64,000 bases of DNA from Pseudaeromonas aegiceratis (GTDB lineage: Bacteria > Pseudomonadota > Gammaproteobacteria > Enterobacterales > Aeromonadaceae). A program made the position numbers and the translations under genes. Location of the stretch: the NCBI RefSeq assembly GCF_046254905.1, contig NZ_CP158016.1, forward strand, positions 868,001 to 932,000, read 5' to 3'. The first letter of the stretch is position 1, and each line of letters opens with the position of its first letter. The notes beneath the pieces are model-generated. The model worked only from the letters and a program-made list of their open reading frames with translations, was not told the DNA's origin and searched no databases. Of this stretch, positions 50,866 to 59,741 are shown in pieces.

Positions 50866-53199
50866 CTAGCCCCCCAGCAGCCGCTGCCGGGCCACCGCCT
50901 GGGCCTCGGCCCGGGTGCGCACCCCCAGCTTGGCGTACAGGTGGTTGATGTGGGTCTTGATGGTGGAGGGGGCGACAAACAGCTGGCGGGCCATCTGCTC
51001 GTTGCTGAGGCCCTGGGCGATGAGCCGCAGGATCTGCCACTGGCGCTGGCTCAGCTCCTCCCCCTGGGGCAGCTCGTCGCCGGTATCCAGCGGTCGGGTG
51101 AGGCGATCCAGAGTCTGCTGCACCAGGGTCAGCACGCTGGGGCTGGTCTGGGGCCAGCGGCTGAGGCTCTGCAGCGGCGCCACCGCCTGAGGCCCGGCCA
51201 GCAGCAGGGGCAGCACCGTCTGGCGTCCGGCCAGCCAGGCCAGCAGGGGGTGCCAGGGCTCGGGATCCGCCGTGCCTTGCCCCAGCAGGATCAGCAGCCT
51301 GGCCTGCTGGGCCAGCCAGTGGACCTGCCACTGCTCGGCGGTGGCCACCAGGGATTCCAGCTGCGGGCGCGGCAGGGGGACCGCCAGGGACTGGGCCAGC
51401 CAGGCGTGCAGCAGGTTGTCCTGGAGATCGTAGAGATCCGCCAGCCGCTCATGCCAGGGGGTGCGCTGGCGCAGCCGGGCCAGGGAGGCCTGGTCCCCCC
51501 GCTGCTGGTAGCCCAGGGCCAGGGCGTAGCCGGCGCGAAACTGCCACATGCGGCAGTACTGCTGGCCGAAGCGCTGCTGCTCCAGCTGTTCTAGGCAATC
51601 CGCCAGGGCCTGGGGCGGGCCACGCCAGATGAGGCACAGGGCCTGGTGGGACAGGTAGGGCAGGCGCCAGTAGTCGCCCAGGGGCGCGGTCAGGGCACTG
51701 CCCTGGCCCAGCCAGTAGTCCGCCTGATCCGGTTCGCCCCGCTGCAGGCAGATCTCCGCCTGCAGTCGGTAGAGGGAGTCCAGCAGGCGATCCTGCTTGA
51801 GATCCTGCTGCTGGACGAACTCCAGGGCGGTCTGGATCACCCGGCCGGCCAGCTGCCAGTCCCCCTGCAGGTAGTGCAGCTGGGCCAGGCGATACCAGGC
51901 GGCCAGCTTGAGGTGGTACTGCTGCTGGCAGTCCGCCCAGCTCACCAGCAGATCCAGCTGGGTGCGGGCCCGGGCCAGCTGGCCGCAAAACAGCAGGGCC
52001 ATGGCCTGGGTCAGGCGATAGGGGGCCAGCAGGGGCTGGGGCAGCTGCTCACCCAGCTGGGCCAGCTGCTGCTGGGCGTCCTGCAGGTGGTCGAAGTTGA
52101 AGCTGATCATGGCCTGCAGCAGACGGGCGCTGGCGGCCTCCTCCGGTTCCAGCACCTGGAAGCTCAAGATCTGCAGGTACTCCTCGGCCCAGTCGGAACG
52201 GCGGTGCAGCTCCATGGCCAGCCAGGCCTGCAACAGGCACAGGGCCGGCTGCTGCCGCAGCCAGAGGGCCGGCAAGCGATCCAGCTGTTCGGCCAACCAG
52301 GCGCCCTGGCCCAGCTCCAGACAGGGCAGGCCGATGCGGGAGAAGAGCGACAGGGCCAGCTGGGGCAGGGGGCGAGCCGGGTAGAGGGCCTGGATGTCCG
52401 CCAGGGGCCATTGGGCTAGCCAGTGACTCAGGGGCGCCCAGTCCAGCTGGGGTTGCTCCCGCCACAGCCCCAGCAGCTCGGCGATCCAGGGCTGCCAATG
52501 GTCGCCGTCCTCCCTGGCCAGCAACCAGCCGGCCTGGCACAAGAGGCCACGCCATTCTCGCCACTGGCCGGCGCTGAGGTTGGCCAGCTGCAGCAGGCGC
52601 GGCTCATCCAGCGGGTTGGTCTGGGCCTGCAGCGCCAGCGCCAGGGGCAGGGGGGCCGGCAGCTGCGCCAGCACGGGATCCAGCAGGGCCAGTCCCCAGG
52701 CCTGCAGCAGCCCCTCGGTGGGCTCGTCACACTGGCGGGCCTGCTGCCACAGCCGCCAGGCCAATGGCCACTGGCCCAGCCGGGCCGACCAGGGCGCCGC
52801 CGTCTCGGCGGGGATCTGCTCGGCAGCCAGCCAGTCGGCCAGTTCGCCCTGGCCCCAGGCCAGGCGGGTGGGGCCCAGGCGCAGGGGCGTCAGGCCGGCG
52901 CCCCGCAATCGACCTTCAAGGGGGCTGAGCAGAGGGGCGCAGATCAGGGCCTGGGCGCCCTCGGGCAGGCCGCTCAGCAAGGCAGCCAGCACGGCCTGCT
53001 GGGCCTGTTCATCCAACGCCTGCAGCTCAGGGACCAGCCAGAGATGATGGGCGGCGGCGGGGGCGGGCCAGAGCCGGCAGGGCCGGCTTCGGGCCAGGGC
53101 CTGGTACAGGGCCTGCTGATCGTAGCCCTGGGGCAGGGCCAGCCAGATCAGATCGGCCTGTTGCAGCGCCTGTTGCAGGCTGCTCAGATGGGGGGACAT
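50866..53199 (-). CDS. MalT-like LuxR-family activator with degenerate ATPase motifs
   Basis: 777 residues. The C-terminal LuxR helix-turn-helix (about 710-772; LSQRQWQILRLIAQGLSNEQ and STIKTHINHLYAKLGV) is very close to that of MalT, and the middle consists of MalT-like TPR helices (QPALCLLQAWLAMELHRRSD, ADYWLGQGSALTAPLGDYWR). The N-terminal region is short. Where MalT has PAGYGKTTL (Walker A) this protein has PQGYDQQAL (residues 23-31), and where MalT has LVIDDYH (Walker B) it has LWLVPELQ (53-60). It therefore probably cannot bind ATP as MalT does. It is upstream of malZ and divergent from the kinase-like gene. Confidence 0.85.
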   Translation of the reverse strand: MSPHLSSLQQALQQADLIWLALPQGYDQQALYQALARSRPCRLWPAPAAAHHLWLVPELQALDEQAQQAVLAALLSGLPEGAQALICAPLLSPLEGRLRGAGLTPLRLGPTRLAWGQGELADWLAAEQIPAETAAPWSARLGQWPLAWRLWQQARQCDEPTEGLLQAWGLALLDPVLAQLPAPLPLALALQAQTNPLDEPRLLQLANLSAGQWREWRGLLCQAGWLLAREDGDHWQPWIAELLGLWREQPQLDWAPLSHWLAQWPLADIQALYPARPLPQLALSLFSRIGLPCLELGQGAWLAEQLDRLPALWLRQQPALCLLQAWLAMELHRRSDWAEEYLQILSFQVLEPEEAASARLLQAMISFNFDHLQDAQQQLAQLGEQLPQPLLAPYRLTQAMALLFCGQLARARTQLDLLVSWADCQQQYHLKLAAWYRLAQLHYLQGDWQLAGRVIQTALEFVQQQDLKQDRLLDSLYRLQAEICLQRGEPDQADYWLGQGSALTAPLGDYWRLPYLSHQALCLIWRGPPQALADCLEQLEQQRFGQQYCRMWQFRAGYALALGYQQRGDQASLARLRQRTPWHERLADLYDLQDNLLHAWLAQSLAVPLPRPQLESLVATAEQWQVHWLAQQARLLILLGQGTADPEPWHPLLAWLAGRQTVLPLLLAGPQAVAPLQSLSRWPQTSPSVLTLVQQTLDRLTRPLDTGDELPQGEELSQRQWQILRLIAQGLSNEQMARQLFVAPSTIKTHINHLYAKLGVRTRAEAQAVARQRLLGG

Positions 53200-53355
53200 G
53201 GGGACTCCTTGGACGAACCTGCGTCTATCTTACCCATAGGACGGCACGACTCAACGCCTCAGCTGAGGTTCCACCAGCGGCTTCCAACCGGCGGGGGGAT
53301 GGTGCGGCGCCTCGCTTGGGCCAGACTGTCAGCATCCCCCTTGCAGGAGTGTCCC
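53200..53355. promoter_or_regulatory. Divergent spacer with MalT-box-like motifs
   Basis: GGGGATGGTG at 53295-53304 (plus) and GGGGGATGCT on the minus strand at 53331-53340 contain the GGGGATG core of MalT boxes in inverted orientation, just before the kinase-like gene. Confidence 0.4.
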
Positions 53356-54450
53356 ATGAATGCCCTCGTCCACGCTCGCCAGCAAGCCCAGCTGGCCTTC
53401 GCCGCCTCCGGCGCCAACCTGGTGGTGGGGGAGGCTAGCGTCTGTCCCATGCCGCCTGCGGCCCTGGCGGCCCTGACCCCGACGGATCCTCGCGTGGTGG
53501 AGCAGTTCGGCAGCGGCCTCACCGCCCGGGTGCTGCACCTGTGCATCGATGGCCGTCACTACACCCTCAAGCAGCGGCGCCCGGAGGCTTTGGTGCGCAA
53601 CCTCGATGGTCAGACCTCGTTTCTCAACGAGGTGCAGCGGCGGGCGGACTTCACCCGGCTTAAGGCCGATCCCGCCTGGGCGGGGCGGTTCGATAGCATA
53701 GTGCCCACCCTGTATGCCGATTACCGGCTGGGTATCATCCTCTCCCCCTGGCTGCCGGGCGCCCCCCTGGCCCGGGTGACGCCGGATCTGCTGGCCCCCC
53801 TGCTGGAGACCCTCACCGCCTGCGAGGAGGCGGGGCTGATGGAGTGGGATCTCTGCCCCGGCAACCTGCTGGACGACGGTGAACGCATCTGGCTGTTCGA
53901 CTTCGGCTACATGTACCCCTTCGATCCCCTCTGCCAGTTCAACAGCAACGGGGTCAGCGATCCCCTGTTTCATGCCTGCGAGCGCTTCGAGACCCGCTTC
54001 TTCTTCGGCTGGTTGCTGCGCCAGGCCCAGCCGATGGCGGCCCAGCTGGCCTGTTATCGCCAGCTGAAGGCGCTGGCCCTGGCCCACTACCGTCGCAAGC
54101 GTGAGCATCTGGCCAGCCGGGGGGCGACGGCGGAGGTACTGGCCTGGCTGGATGGGATCCTGGCCCGTTGGCAGCAGGCCCTCGGCAGCGAGGCGGCCCT
54201 GGCGGCCTGCTTCGAGCTGGAGGCGTTCCGCTCCCATGTGCTGGACATCGAAGACGATCTCCACGGCCAAAGCTGCACCGCCACCACCTTGCTGCGCATC
54301 GACTTCGTCTGCCAGGCTCTGCAGCACCGCTATCCGGCGTTGGCGGCCGGGGGCGCCCTCTTCTATGACAACGCGGGACGGGATCAGGCCAGCCTGCTGG
54401 CCCTCTACGCCCACAAGCGGCAGCAGGCCCAAGGCTGGCAGGTGGGCTGA
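53356..54450 (+). CDS. Protein-kinase-like (phosphotransferase fold) protein
   Basis: 364 residues starting MNALVHARQQAQLAF, with GCAGGAG upstream. Residues about 72-80 (HYTLKQRR) give a candidate ATP-binding Lys. The catalytic loop reads MEWDLCPGNLLDDG, and IWLFDFGYMYPFDPL supplies the metal-binding DFG-like motif. These are the HxDxxxxN and DFG signatures of the kinase/aminoglycoside phosphotransferase superfamily. A C-terminal helical region of about 150 residues has no recognised family. The substrate is unknown. It is divergent from the MalT-like gene and ends with a terminator (54477-54500). Confidence 0.7.
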   Translation: MNALVHARQQAQLAFAASGANLVVGEASVCPMPPAALAALTPTDPRVVEQFGSGLTARVLHLCIDGRHYTLKQRRPEALVRNLDGQTSFLNEVQRRADFTRLKADPAWAGRFDSIVPTLYADYRLGIILSPWLPGAPLARVTPDLLAPLLETLTACEEAGLMEWDLCPGNLLDDGERIWLFDFGYMYPFDPLCQFNSNGVSDPLFHACERFETRFFFGWLLRQAQPMAAQLACYRQLKALALAHYRRKREHLASRGATAEVLAWLDGILARWQQALGSEAALAACFELEAFRSHVLDIEDDLHGQSCTATTLLRIDFVCQALQHRYPALAAGGALFYDNAGRDQASLLALYAHKRQQAQGWQVG

Positions 54451-54476
54451 GATCCTCCCTTTCCGGACCCATACCC

Positions 54477-54500
54477 AGGCCGCAACCGCGGCCTTTTTTT
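54477..54500 (+). terminator. Terminator of the kinase-like gene
   Basis: AGGCCGC, AACC loop, GCGGCCT, T run. Confidence 0.85.
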
Positions 54501-54688
54501 AGCAAAGGTGGCCGATGGGAACTAGTCTGAGTGGCGAGAAAGCCGGGCCGGACTCACACTTAGGGAACCCTGCACGGGGTGTAAAACTGGTGCCTGAATA
54601 ACCAACAGGCGCGCCGGCCACGGCGCCCACATTCTCACGTCCATGGGGCTTCGCCAGGCGATGGCCCACTCATGATGAGGAAGGCACT

Positions 54689-56323
54689 ATGTTGTTGAAG
54701 ACCATGAGCATCCGCAGCAAGGCGGCCTTCGGCCTGATCCTGCTGACCCTGTTTATCCTGCTGATCGGCATCCTGAACTACCTGGCCCTGGCGCGGCTGC
54801 AACAGAACACCCGGCTGTTTGCCGTGGCGCTGATGCCGGCCCAGGGGGTGGTGCTCAACGCCGACCGGGATCTCTATCAGGCCCTGACGGCTCAACAAAG
54901 CCTGTTGCTGGTGGGGGGCAAGGCGGAGAACTCTGCCGCGCTCAATCAGGACTTTGAGGACAACGTCCAGCAGGCCAAGGATCGCATGGCCAAATACCTG
55001 GCCATCATGGGGCCCTATCCCCAGGTGGTGGCCCAGCTGACCGATTTCGAACGGCTGTTTGCCGAGTGGCTGCAGCCGGCGCGGCAGGTCAACAACCTAG
55101 CCATACAGGGGGATCTGGCCGCAGCGCACCAACTGCACGATCAGACCGACAGCAAGTTTGAAGCCCTGCGGCAGCAGTACAACCTGGCGGGGGAGCTGGC
55201 GGACAAGCTGGCTGAGCAGACCAAGCAGATCTCCGACGAGATGGCCGACAGCCGCCAGGCCTGGACCCTGGGGCTCCTGGCGGTGGCCCTGGTCTGCGGT
55301 CTATTTCTTATCTACGCCGGTCCCAAGATGATTGTCAGCAGCGTGCGGGCGGTGACGGAGAAGATCCAGGATATCAACCGCGGTGGCGGGGATCTGGTGA
55401 GCCGGCTGCCGGTGGTGACACGGGATGAGCTGGGCCAGCTGGCCACCGAATTCAACCGTTTCCTGGATCAGCTGCAGGGGCTGGTGCGCCTGCTGCTGGG
55501 GGATGCCAGCGAGCTGGAGGCCAACACCAGCAACCTGCGGCAGGTAGCCACCCAGGTGGATGACATCAGCGAAAACCAGCGGGTGCAGCTGGCCTCCCTG
55601 GTGACCGCCTTCAATCAGATCAACCAGGCGGTGCATGACATCAGCCAGCACGCCCAGCTTACCTCGGAGCAGACCCACGGCGCCCAGACCACCGCCAACC
55701 AGGGGCTGCAGCTGTTGCAGCAAAATGTGGCCCTCAACGCCCAGTTGCAGGAGAGCTTCCTCCAGGCGGCGAGCCGGGTGGCCCAGCTGGCGGAGGAGTC
55801 CGAGAAGATCACCTCGGTACTGGATGTGATCCGCGGCATCGCCGAGCAGACCAACCTGCTGGCACTGAACGCCGCCATCGAGGCGGCCCGGGCCGGTGAG
55901 CAGGGGCGGGGCTTTGCGGTGGTGGCCGATGAGGTGCGTACCCTGGCCAGCCGCACTCAGCGTTCCACCGAGGATATCCAGGGCATGATCGGCTCTTTGA
56001 AGAGCGGGGTGCAGAGCGCGGTACAGGCCATGGACAAGGGCAGCGCCCAGGTGGAGAGCACGGTCGCCATGTCCGACAAGATGCAGCAGGCCCTGGCGGA
56101 GATACAGCAGGGTGTCAGCCGTGTGCTGGACATGAATTTCCAGATTGCCTCCGCCACCGAGGAGCAGAGTACCGTGATGGATGAGATCAACCGCCACGTC
56201 TCCGAGCTCAACAGCCTCACCGAAGAGGGGGCCGCCACCTCAGGGACTGTGCTGCAGACCGGCGGCGATCTGGACGAGCTGGCCCGGCAGCTGGCCGGCC
56301 GGGTCCGTCAGTTCAAGGTGTAG
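54689..56323 (+). CDS. Methyl-accepting chemotaxis protein
   Basis: 544 residues. Membrane segments lie at about 11-31 and 192-212, enclosing a four-helix-bundle-like periplasmic domain of about 160 residues. Next is HAMP (about 214-268; VTRDELGQLATEFNRFLD), then the signalling domain with tip IAEQTNLLALNAAIEAARAG and VVADEVRTLASRTQ. The ligand is unknown. Within the window it is not related in its sensor to the chemoreceptor at 9406. It ends with a strong terminator at 56353-56382. Confidence 0.93.
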   Translation: MLLKTMSIRSKAAFGLILLTLFILLIGILNYLALARLQQNTRLFAVALMPAQGVVLNADRDLYQALTAQQSLLLVGGKAENSAALNQDFEDNVQQAKDRMAKYLAIMGPYPQVVAQLTDFERLFAEWLQPARQVNNLAIQGDLAAAHQLHDQTDSKFEALRQQYNLAGELADKLAEQTKQISDEMADSRQAWTLGLLAVALVCGLFLIYAGPKMIVSSVRAVTEKIQDINRGGGDLVSRLPVVTRDELGQLATEFNRFLDQLQGLVRLLLGDASELEANTSNLRQVATQVDDISENQRVQLASLVTAFNQINQAVHDISQHAQLTSEQTHGAQTTANQGLQLLQQNVALNAQLQESFLQAASRVAQLAEESEKITSVLDVIRGIAEQTNLLALNAAIEAARAGEQGRGFAVVADEVRTLASRTQRSTEDIQGMIGSLKSGVQSAVQAMDKGSAQVESTVAMSDKMQQALAEIQQGVSRVLDMNFQIASATEEQSTVMDEINRHVSELNSLTEEGAATSGTVLQTGGDLDELARQLAGRVRQFKV

Positions 56324-56352
56324 ACTGCCAGGGATGATGGACGCGTAACGAC

Positions 56353-56382
56353 AGACCGCGCCGTTTGGCGCGGTCTTTTTTT
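56353..56382 (+). terminator. Terminator after the second chemoreceptor
   Basis: A 10-bp stem (AGACCGCGCC with GGCGCGGTCT), GTTT loop, T run; it sits between convergent genes. Confidence 0.9.
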
Positions 56383-56401
56383 GCCTGGGTCGGCGGCTGG
56401 C

Positions 56402-57898
56402 TCAGGGCAGCTGGGGGGGCGACAGGGTCAGCTGCCAGATGCCGTGCTGCCCGGTCACCGGCTGGCAGGCCAGCACCTTGGCCCGGTAGTAGTAGACAGG
56501 CACCGTCTCCCCCACCGGCAGGGGCCGGGCGAAGTAGAGAGTCACGGGCTTGCCCTGGAAGGCCTGGGCGCTGAGGTAGCCTATCAGGGCATGCTCCAGG
56601 GAGTGATAGCCGTTCTTCCACAGGTGCACCTTGAGGCTGTCGGCGGCACCAATCCAGCCCCAGACCTCGCCATGCTGCTTATCGACGAAGCTGGCGAACC
56701 AGCTGGGCCAGGTCTGCTCCAGATAGCGGCGGGGGGCGGCGTTCGCCAGCCCCAGGGTGGCGGCGGCCTGATCCAGCTCCGCATATTCCCACCAGGCGCT
56801 GCCGTTCTCGCCGTCCCTGTCTCCCCACCAGCCCACCTGCTGGCTGCCGTCGCTCCCCGCGGGCAGGGGCATCGGCAGGTTTTTCAGCTGATCCTCCCGG
56901 TAGGCCCGGGCCAGCAGCGGGTAGAGGCCGCCTTCGGCCAGCTTGGCGAGCAGGGGATCCCCCAGCTGGCGACCGGTGAGGTAGAGCATCCAGAAGCTCT
57001 TGCTGCTATGGCCGAAGTCGGCGTGGCGGGCCGAGGGCAGCAGGCCGCTGTCATCGTGCAGGTAGCCGTAGAAGCGTCCCTCGGCGGGGGCGTAGAAGTC
57101 CCGCACCAGGGCCCGGGCCAGCCAGGCCATGCGTTGATGCCAGAGGGCCTGCTGCTGGCCGTGCAGCCAGGGAGCCAGCAGCACCAGGTAGGCGTTCAGC
57201 TGATCCAGCTGGGCCACCAGCTCCACCTGCTGCTCCTGGGTCCGGCTGGCAGGGTACCAGGTGAGGCGCTGATGGACCCGGTCCAGATAGGCGGTGAACA
57301 GGTGATCCTGCAACCGCTGCAGATCCGCCAGCACCGCCTCGTCACCGCTGATGTAATACCAGGCCGCCAGTCCCAGCCCTATGTAGGCCAGGTCCTGGCT
57401 GGTGCGATCCGCCGGGCTATCGGCGGCCTGGCCGTCCTGAAAGCGGGTGATGGCGCCGTCCCGGCCCCGCTGTTGCGGGTCATGGGGCAGCAGGGCGCGG
57501 TTACGCAAAAAGTCCACCCCCTGACGGGCCAGGGCCAGGGCCTTGGGGTCGCCGGTCAGGTGGAACAGCATGGCGTAGGCGAAGCTCTGGCGAGACACCA
57601 TGCGGGTCCACTGATAGGCCAGCCCCTCGGCGATCCAGTCCGGCGGACTGGCCAGTTCGGGGCAGAGGCCGGCGGGTTTGGCCTGCAGGGCCTTGGGATC
57701 CGGGTGGCTGGCGTCGTTGCACAAAAAGCTGGGATAGGCACCGTCCTCTATGCCCTCGGCGGCCTGGTACCAGAAGGGGGCCAGATCCTGACTCACATGG
57801 TCGAGCCAGGTCTGGCCATCCAGCAAGGCGGCGCGGCAGGGGGCCAGGGCCAGGGTGACGGTCAGCCCCAGCAGCGGCAGTAGGGTGGTGGGTTTCAT
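56402..57898 (-). CDS. Secreted (alpha/alpha)6-barrel protein, N-acylglucosamine 2-epimerase-like
   Basis: 498 residues starting MKPTTLLPLLGLTVTLALAP after AAGGAGG, with a signal peptide (about 1-23, ending CRA). Features typical of the AGE/cellobiose epimerase superfamily are RHADFGHSSKSFWMLYL near residue 315 and KNGYHSLEHALIGYLSAQAF near 440. Repeated helices with Trp/Tyr-rich segments fill the rest. Known family members are cytoplasmic, so an exported one is unusual. It could be an epimerase or a lyase/hydrolase on extracellular sugars; I cannot decide which. Confidence 0.65.
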   Translation of the reverse strand: MKPTTLLPLLGLTVTLALAPCRAALLDGQTWLDHVSQDLAPFWYQAAEGIEDGAYPSFLCNDASHPDPKALQAKPAGLCPELASPPDWIAEGLAYQWTRMVSRQSFAYAMLFHLTGDPKALALARQGVDFLRNRALLPHDPQQRGRDGAITRFQDGQAADSPADRTSQDLAYIGLGLAAWYYISGDEAVLADLQRLQDHLFTAYLDRVHQRLTWYPASRTQEQQVELVAQLDQLNAYLVLLAPWLHGQQQALWHQRMAWLARALVRDFYAPAEGRFYGYLHDDSGLLPSARHADFGHSSKSFWMLYLTGRQLGDPLLAKLAEGGLYPLLARAYREDQLKNLPMPLPAGSDGSQQVGWWGDRDGENGSAWWEYAELDQAAATLGLANAAPRRYLEQTWPSWFASFVDKQHGEVWGWIGAADSLKVHLWKNGYHSLEHALIGYLSAQAFQGKPVTLYFARPLPVGETVPVYYYRAKVLACQPVTGQHGIWQLTLSPPQLP

Positions 57899-58000
57899 GG
57901 GGCCTCCTTGAGTCTTAAGTCGCCAGTGTAGCCCCTGACGGCAGACAAACCGGGATCCCGCCGACACTTGTTTCCCCCGTTTCTTGCCCGAGAGGGGGCC

Positions 58001-58426
58001 CTAGGGGCGACGCAGGGGCGGCGCCGGCAGCAGCTGCTCCCGCAGGCTCAGATCCACCGCCGCCAGCAGCAGCTGCTGGGGATCTGCCTGGCAGCGGGTC
58101 CGGATGGCGCTGGCCAGCCGGGCGCCCGCCGCATAGCTGTCCGGCAGCTGCAGCTGGCGCAGGGCCAGCACATGGGTGATCTGGGCCTCCAGGGCGAAGC
58201 TGGCCTCGGCCGGCTCCATGCTCAACAAGCGTGCCGTATCCTGGCAGCTGAGCAGGGCCAGGCGATCCAGCCGTGGCAGCAGGCGGATGACGCCACCCCC
58301 GTCACTGGGCTCGAGCTGGTGACGCAGTCCGTTGCGAGAGGCTTCCCCCAGCCGGCTGCCGATCAGCAGATCCTGGGCGCCCAGCCCTGCGCTGAACAGC
58401 AGCACTATGATGGACAGTCGTTTCAT
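58001..58426 (-). CDS. Exported protein of unknown function
   Basis: 141 residues starting MKRLSIIVLLFSAGLGAQDL after GGGAGG, with a short signal peptide (about 1-17). The remainder is helical (LLSMEPAEASFALEAQITHV, ASAIRTRCQADPQQLLLAAV) with two cysteines. No family recognised. It lies between the secreted barrel protein and a sugar kinase, same strand as both. Confidence 0.6.
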   Translation of the reverse strand: MKRLSIIVLLFSAGLGAQDLLIGSRLGEASRNGLRHQLEPSDGGGVIRLLPRLDRLALLSCQDTARLLSMEPAEASFALEAQITHVLALRQLQLPDSYAAGARLASAIRTRCQADPQQLLLAAVDLSLREQLLPAPPLRRP

Positions 58427-58542
58427 GACGCACCTCCCGATGGATTGGCGTCCAGTGTAAAGGCTGGCCATGAATGCAGACTGAAGGGGCGCCAAGTGGG
58501 GGCGGGTGGCCCGCCGCTATCGGCCCTGGATTCAGGCTGGGA

Positions 58543-59457
58543 TCAGCTTGGCGCCCAGGCGAGGCGGGCGAGCTCCCCGGCAGGAAGGAAGCCGTCCGCC
58601 GCCCCGGCGACGCCCACCTTCCAGCCGGCGAACAAGCAGGCCTGATCCAGCGCCTGGTAGGGGTTGCCGTGAGTCAGGTAGCCGTGGAGGAAGGCGGAGA
58701 ACAGGGCATCGCCGGCGCCTATGGTGTTGACCACGGGCCTGGGGCTGCGGGCCGCTGACCGATGGAACTGGCGGTCCGCCGCCACGTACATCAAGGCCCC
58801 CTGGCTGCCCTGGCCCATGACGATGAGGGGATTGTGGTAACGGGCCTGCAGCGCGCCGATGAGCTCCTCTGGGGCGCGGCCATGCAGCCCCTCGTCGCTG
58901 AGAAACAGGATATCGGCGGCGGCCATGAAGTCCCGGTTGTAGGCATCGTCTGGATCGCTCAGCACATGCACATCGGTGGCGATGGGCAGGCCGGCGGCCT
59001 GTACGGCGGGCAGCAGGGCGCGGTTGTAGTTGATGTTGCACATCACCGCCAACCGGCAGCCCGCCAGCTGGGCCGCGAAGCGCGCCTCATCGTAGGCGCT
59101 CTGCTGAATGGTCTTGAGATCGACATGGATCTGCCGGCGACCGCCGGGCTCGTAGAGGATCACCGAGGCCGGGGTGGCGGGCAGGCTGGCCAACAGCCCC
59201 TCGGTGGCCAGCCCCAGCGCGGCCATGGCCTGGCGCACCCACTGGCCGTGGAAGTCGTCGCCGATGAGGGACGCCATGGCCACATCATGGCCCAGCGTGT
59301 GCAGCGCCTTGGCCACGTTGTAGCCCACCCCGGAGACGGTGCTGGCCACCCGGTCGAAGGCGTAGGTCACGGGAAAGTAGTCCAGAGGGAAGTGGTCTAT
59401 GCCCAGGGTGGTCTCAATGTTGATGAGGCCCGAGACGAGGATGGGGGCGGCGGACAT
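58543..59457 (-). CDS. PfkB-family sugar kinase
   Basis: 304 residues. The PfkB start is ILVSGLINIETTLGIDHFPL; the GVGYNVAKALHTLGHDVAMAS region corresponds to the first PfkB signature; the C-terminal signature NTIGAGDALFSAFLHGYL carries the catalytic Asp and anion hole. It phosphorylates a sugar or nucleoside; the exact substrate is unknown. An AGGAGTC ribosome-binding site precedes the ATG. Confidence 0.88.
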   Translation of the reverse strand: MSAAPILVSGLINIETTLGIDHFPLDYFPVTYAFDRVASTVSGVGYNVAKALHTLGHDVAMASLIGDDFHGQWVRQAMAALGLATEGLLASLPATPASVILYEPGGRRQIHVDLKTIQQSAYDEARFAAQLAGCRLAVMCNINYNRALLPAVQAAGLPIATDVHVLSDPDDAYNRDFMAAADILFLSDEGLHGRAPEELIGALQARYHNPLIVMGQGSQGALMYVAADRQFHRSAARSPRPVVNTIGAGDALFSAFLHGYLTHGNPYQALDQACLFAGWKVGVAGAADGFLPAGELARLAWAPS

Positions 59458-59600
59458 GGGTGACTCCTGTCAGTGAGGATGCCGGTCAGCCTATCCCAGA
59501 CTCGGCTGCCGCGCCGTGATCCCGGCGAGTCTGTGTTTCCCCTGGCGGGGTGGATTGGTGCGGTGGGGGTGGGAGCAATAAAAACGGGGCCGTCTGGCCC

Positions 59601-59741
59601 AATGCTGGTCAGTTAAGACGCGGATGTTCATGAATGGGCAGCAGTGGCAAGCCATCCCCCACCTAACCTCCCCCTTGGTATGGGGGAGGAACGATGTTTC
59701 CCTCCCCTTGTTTAAGGGGAGGGGTAGGGTGGGGTTGGCTT
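59601..59741. mobile_element. Truncated copy of the IS4-like MITE
   Basis: 141 bp that match 22751 onward: AATGCTGGTCAGTTAAG at the left end, CATGAATGG, GGCAAGCCATCCCCC, and both CCTCCCC hairpins, up to GGGGTTGGCTT. The right inverted repeat is missing. The left flank (CGGGGCCGTCTGGCCC) looks like half of a terminator, again suggesting insertion into a terminator. The right break falls within the stop codon of proX. Confidence 0.8.

Noticed and set aside
54531..54688. FliA (sigma 28) promoter before the second chemoreceptor
   Set aside because: TAAAACTGG and CCTGAATAA are present, but the spacing is too short for the TAAAGTTT-N11-GCCGATAA pattern.
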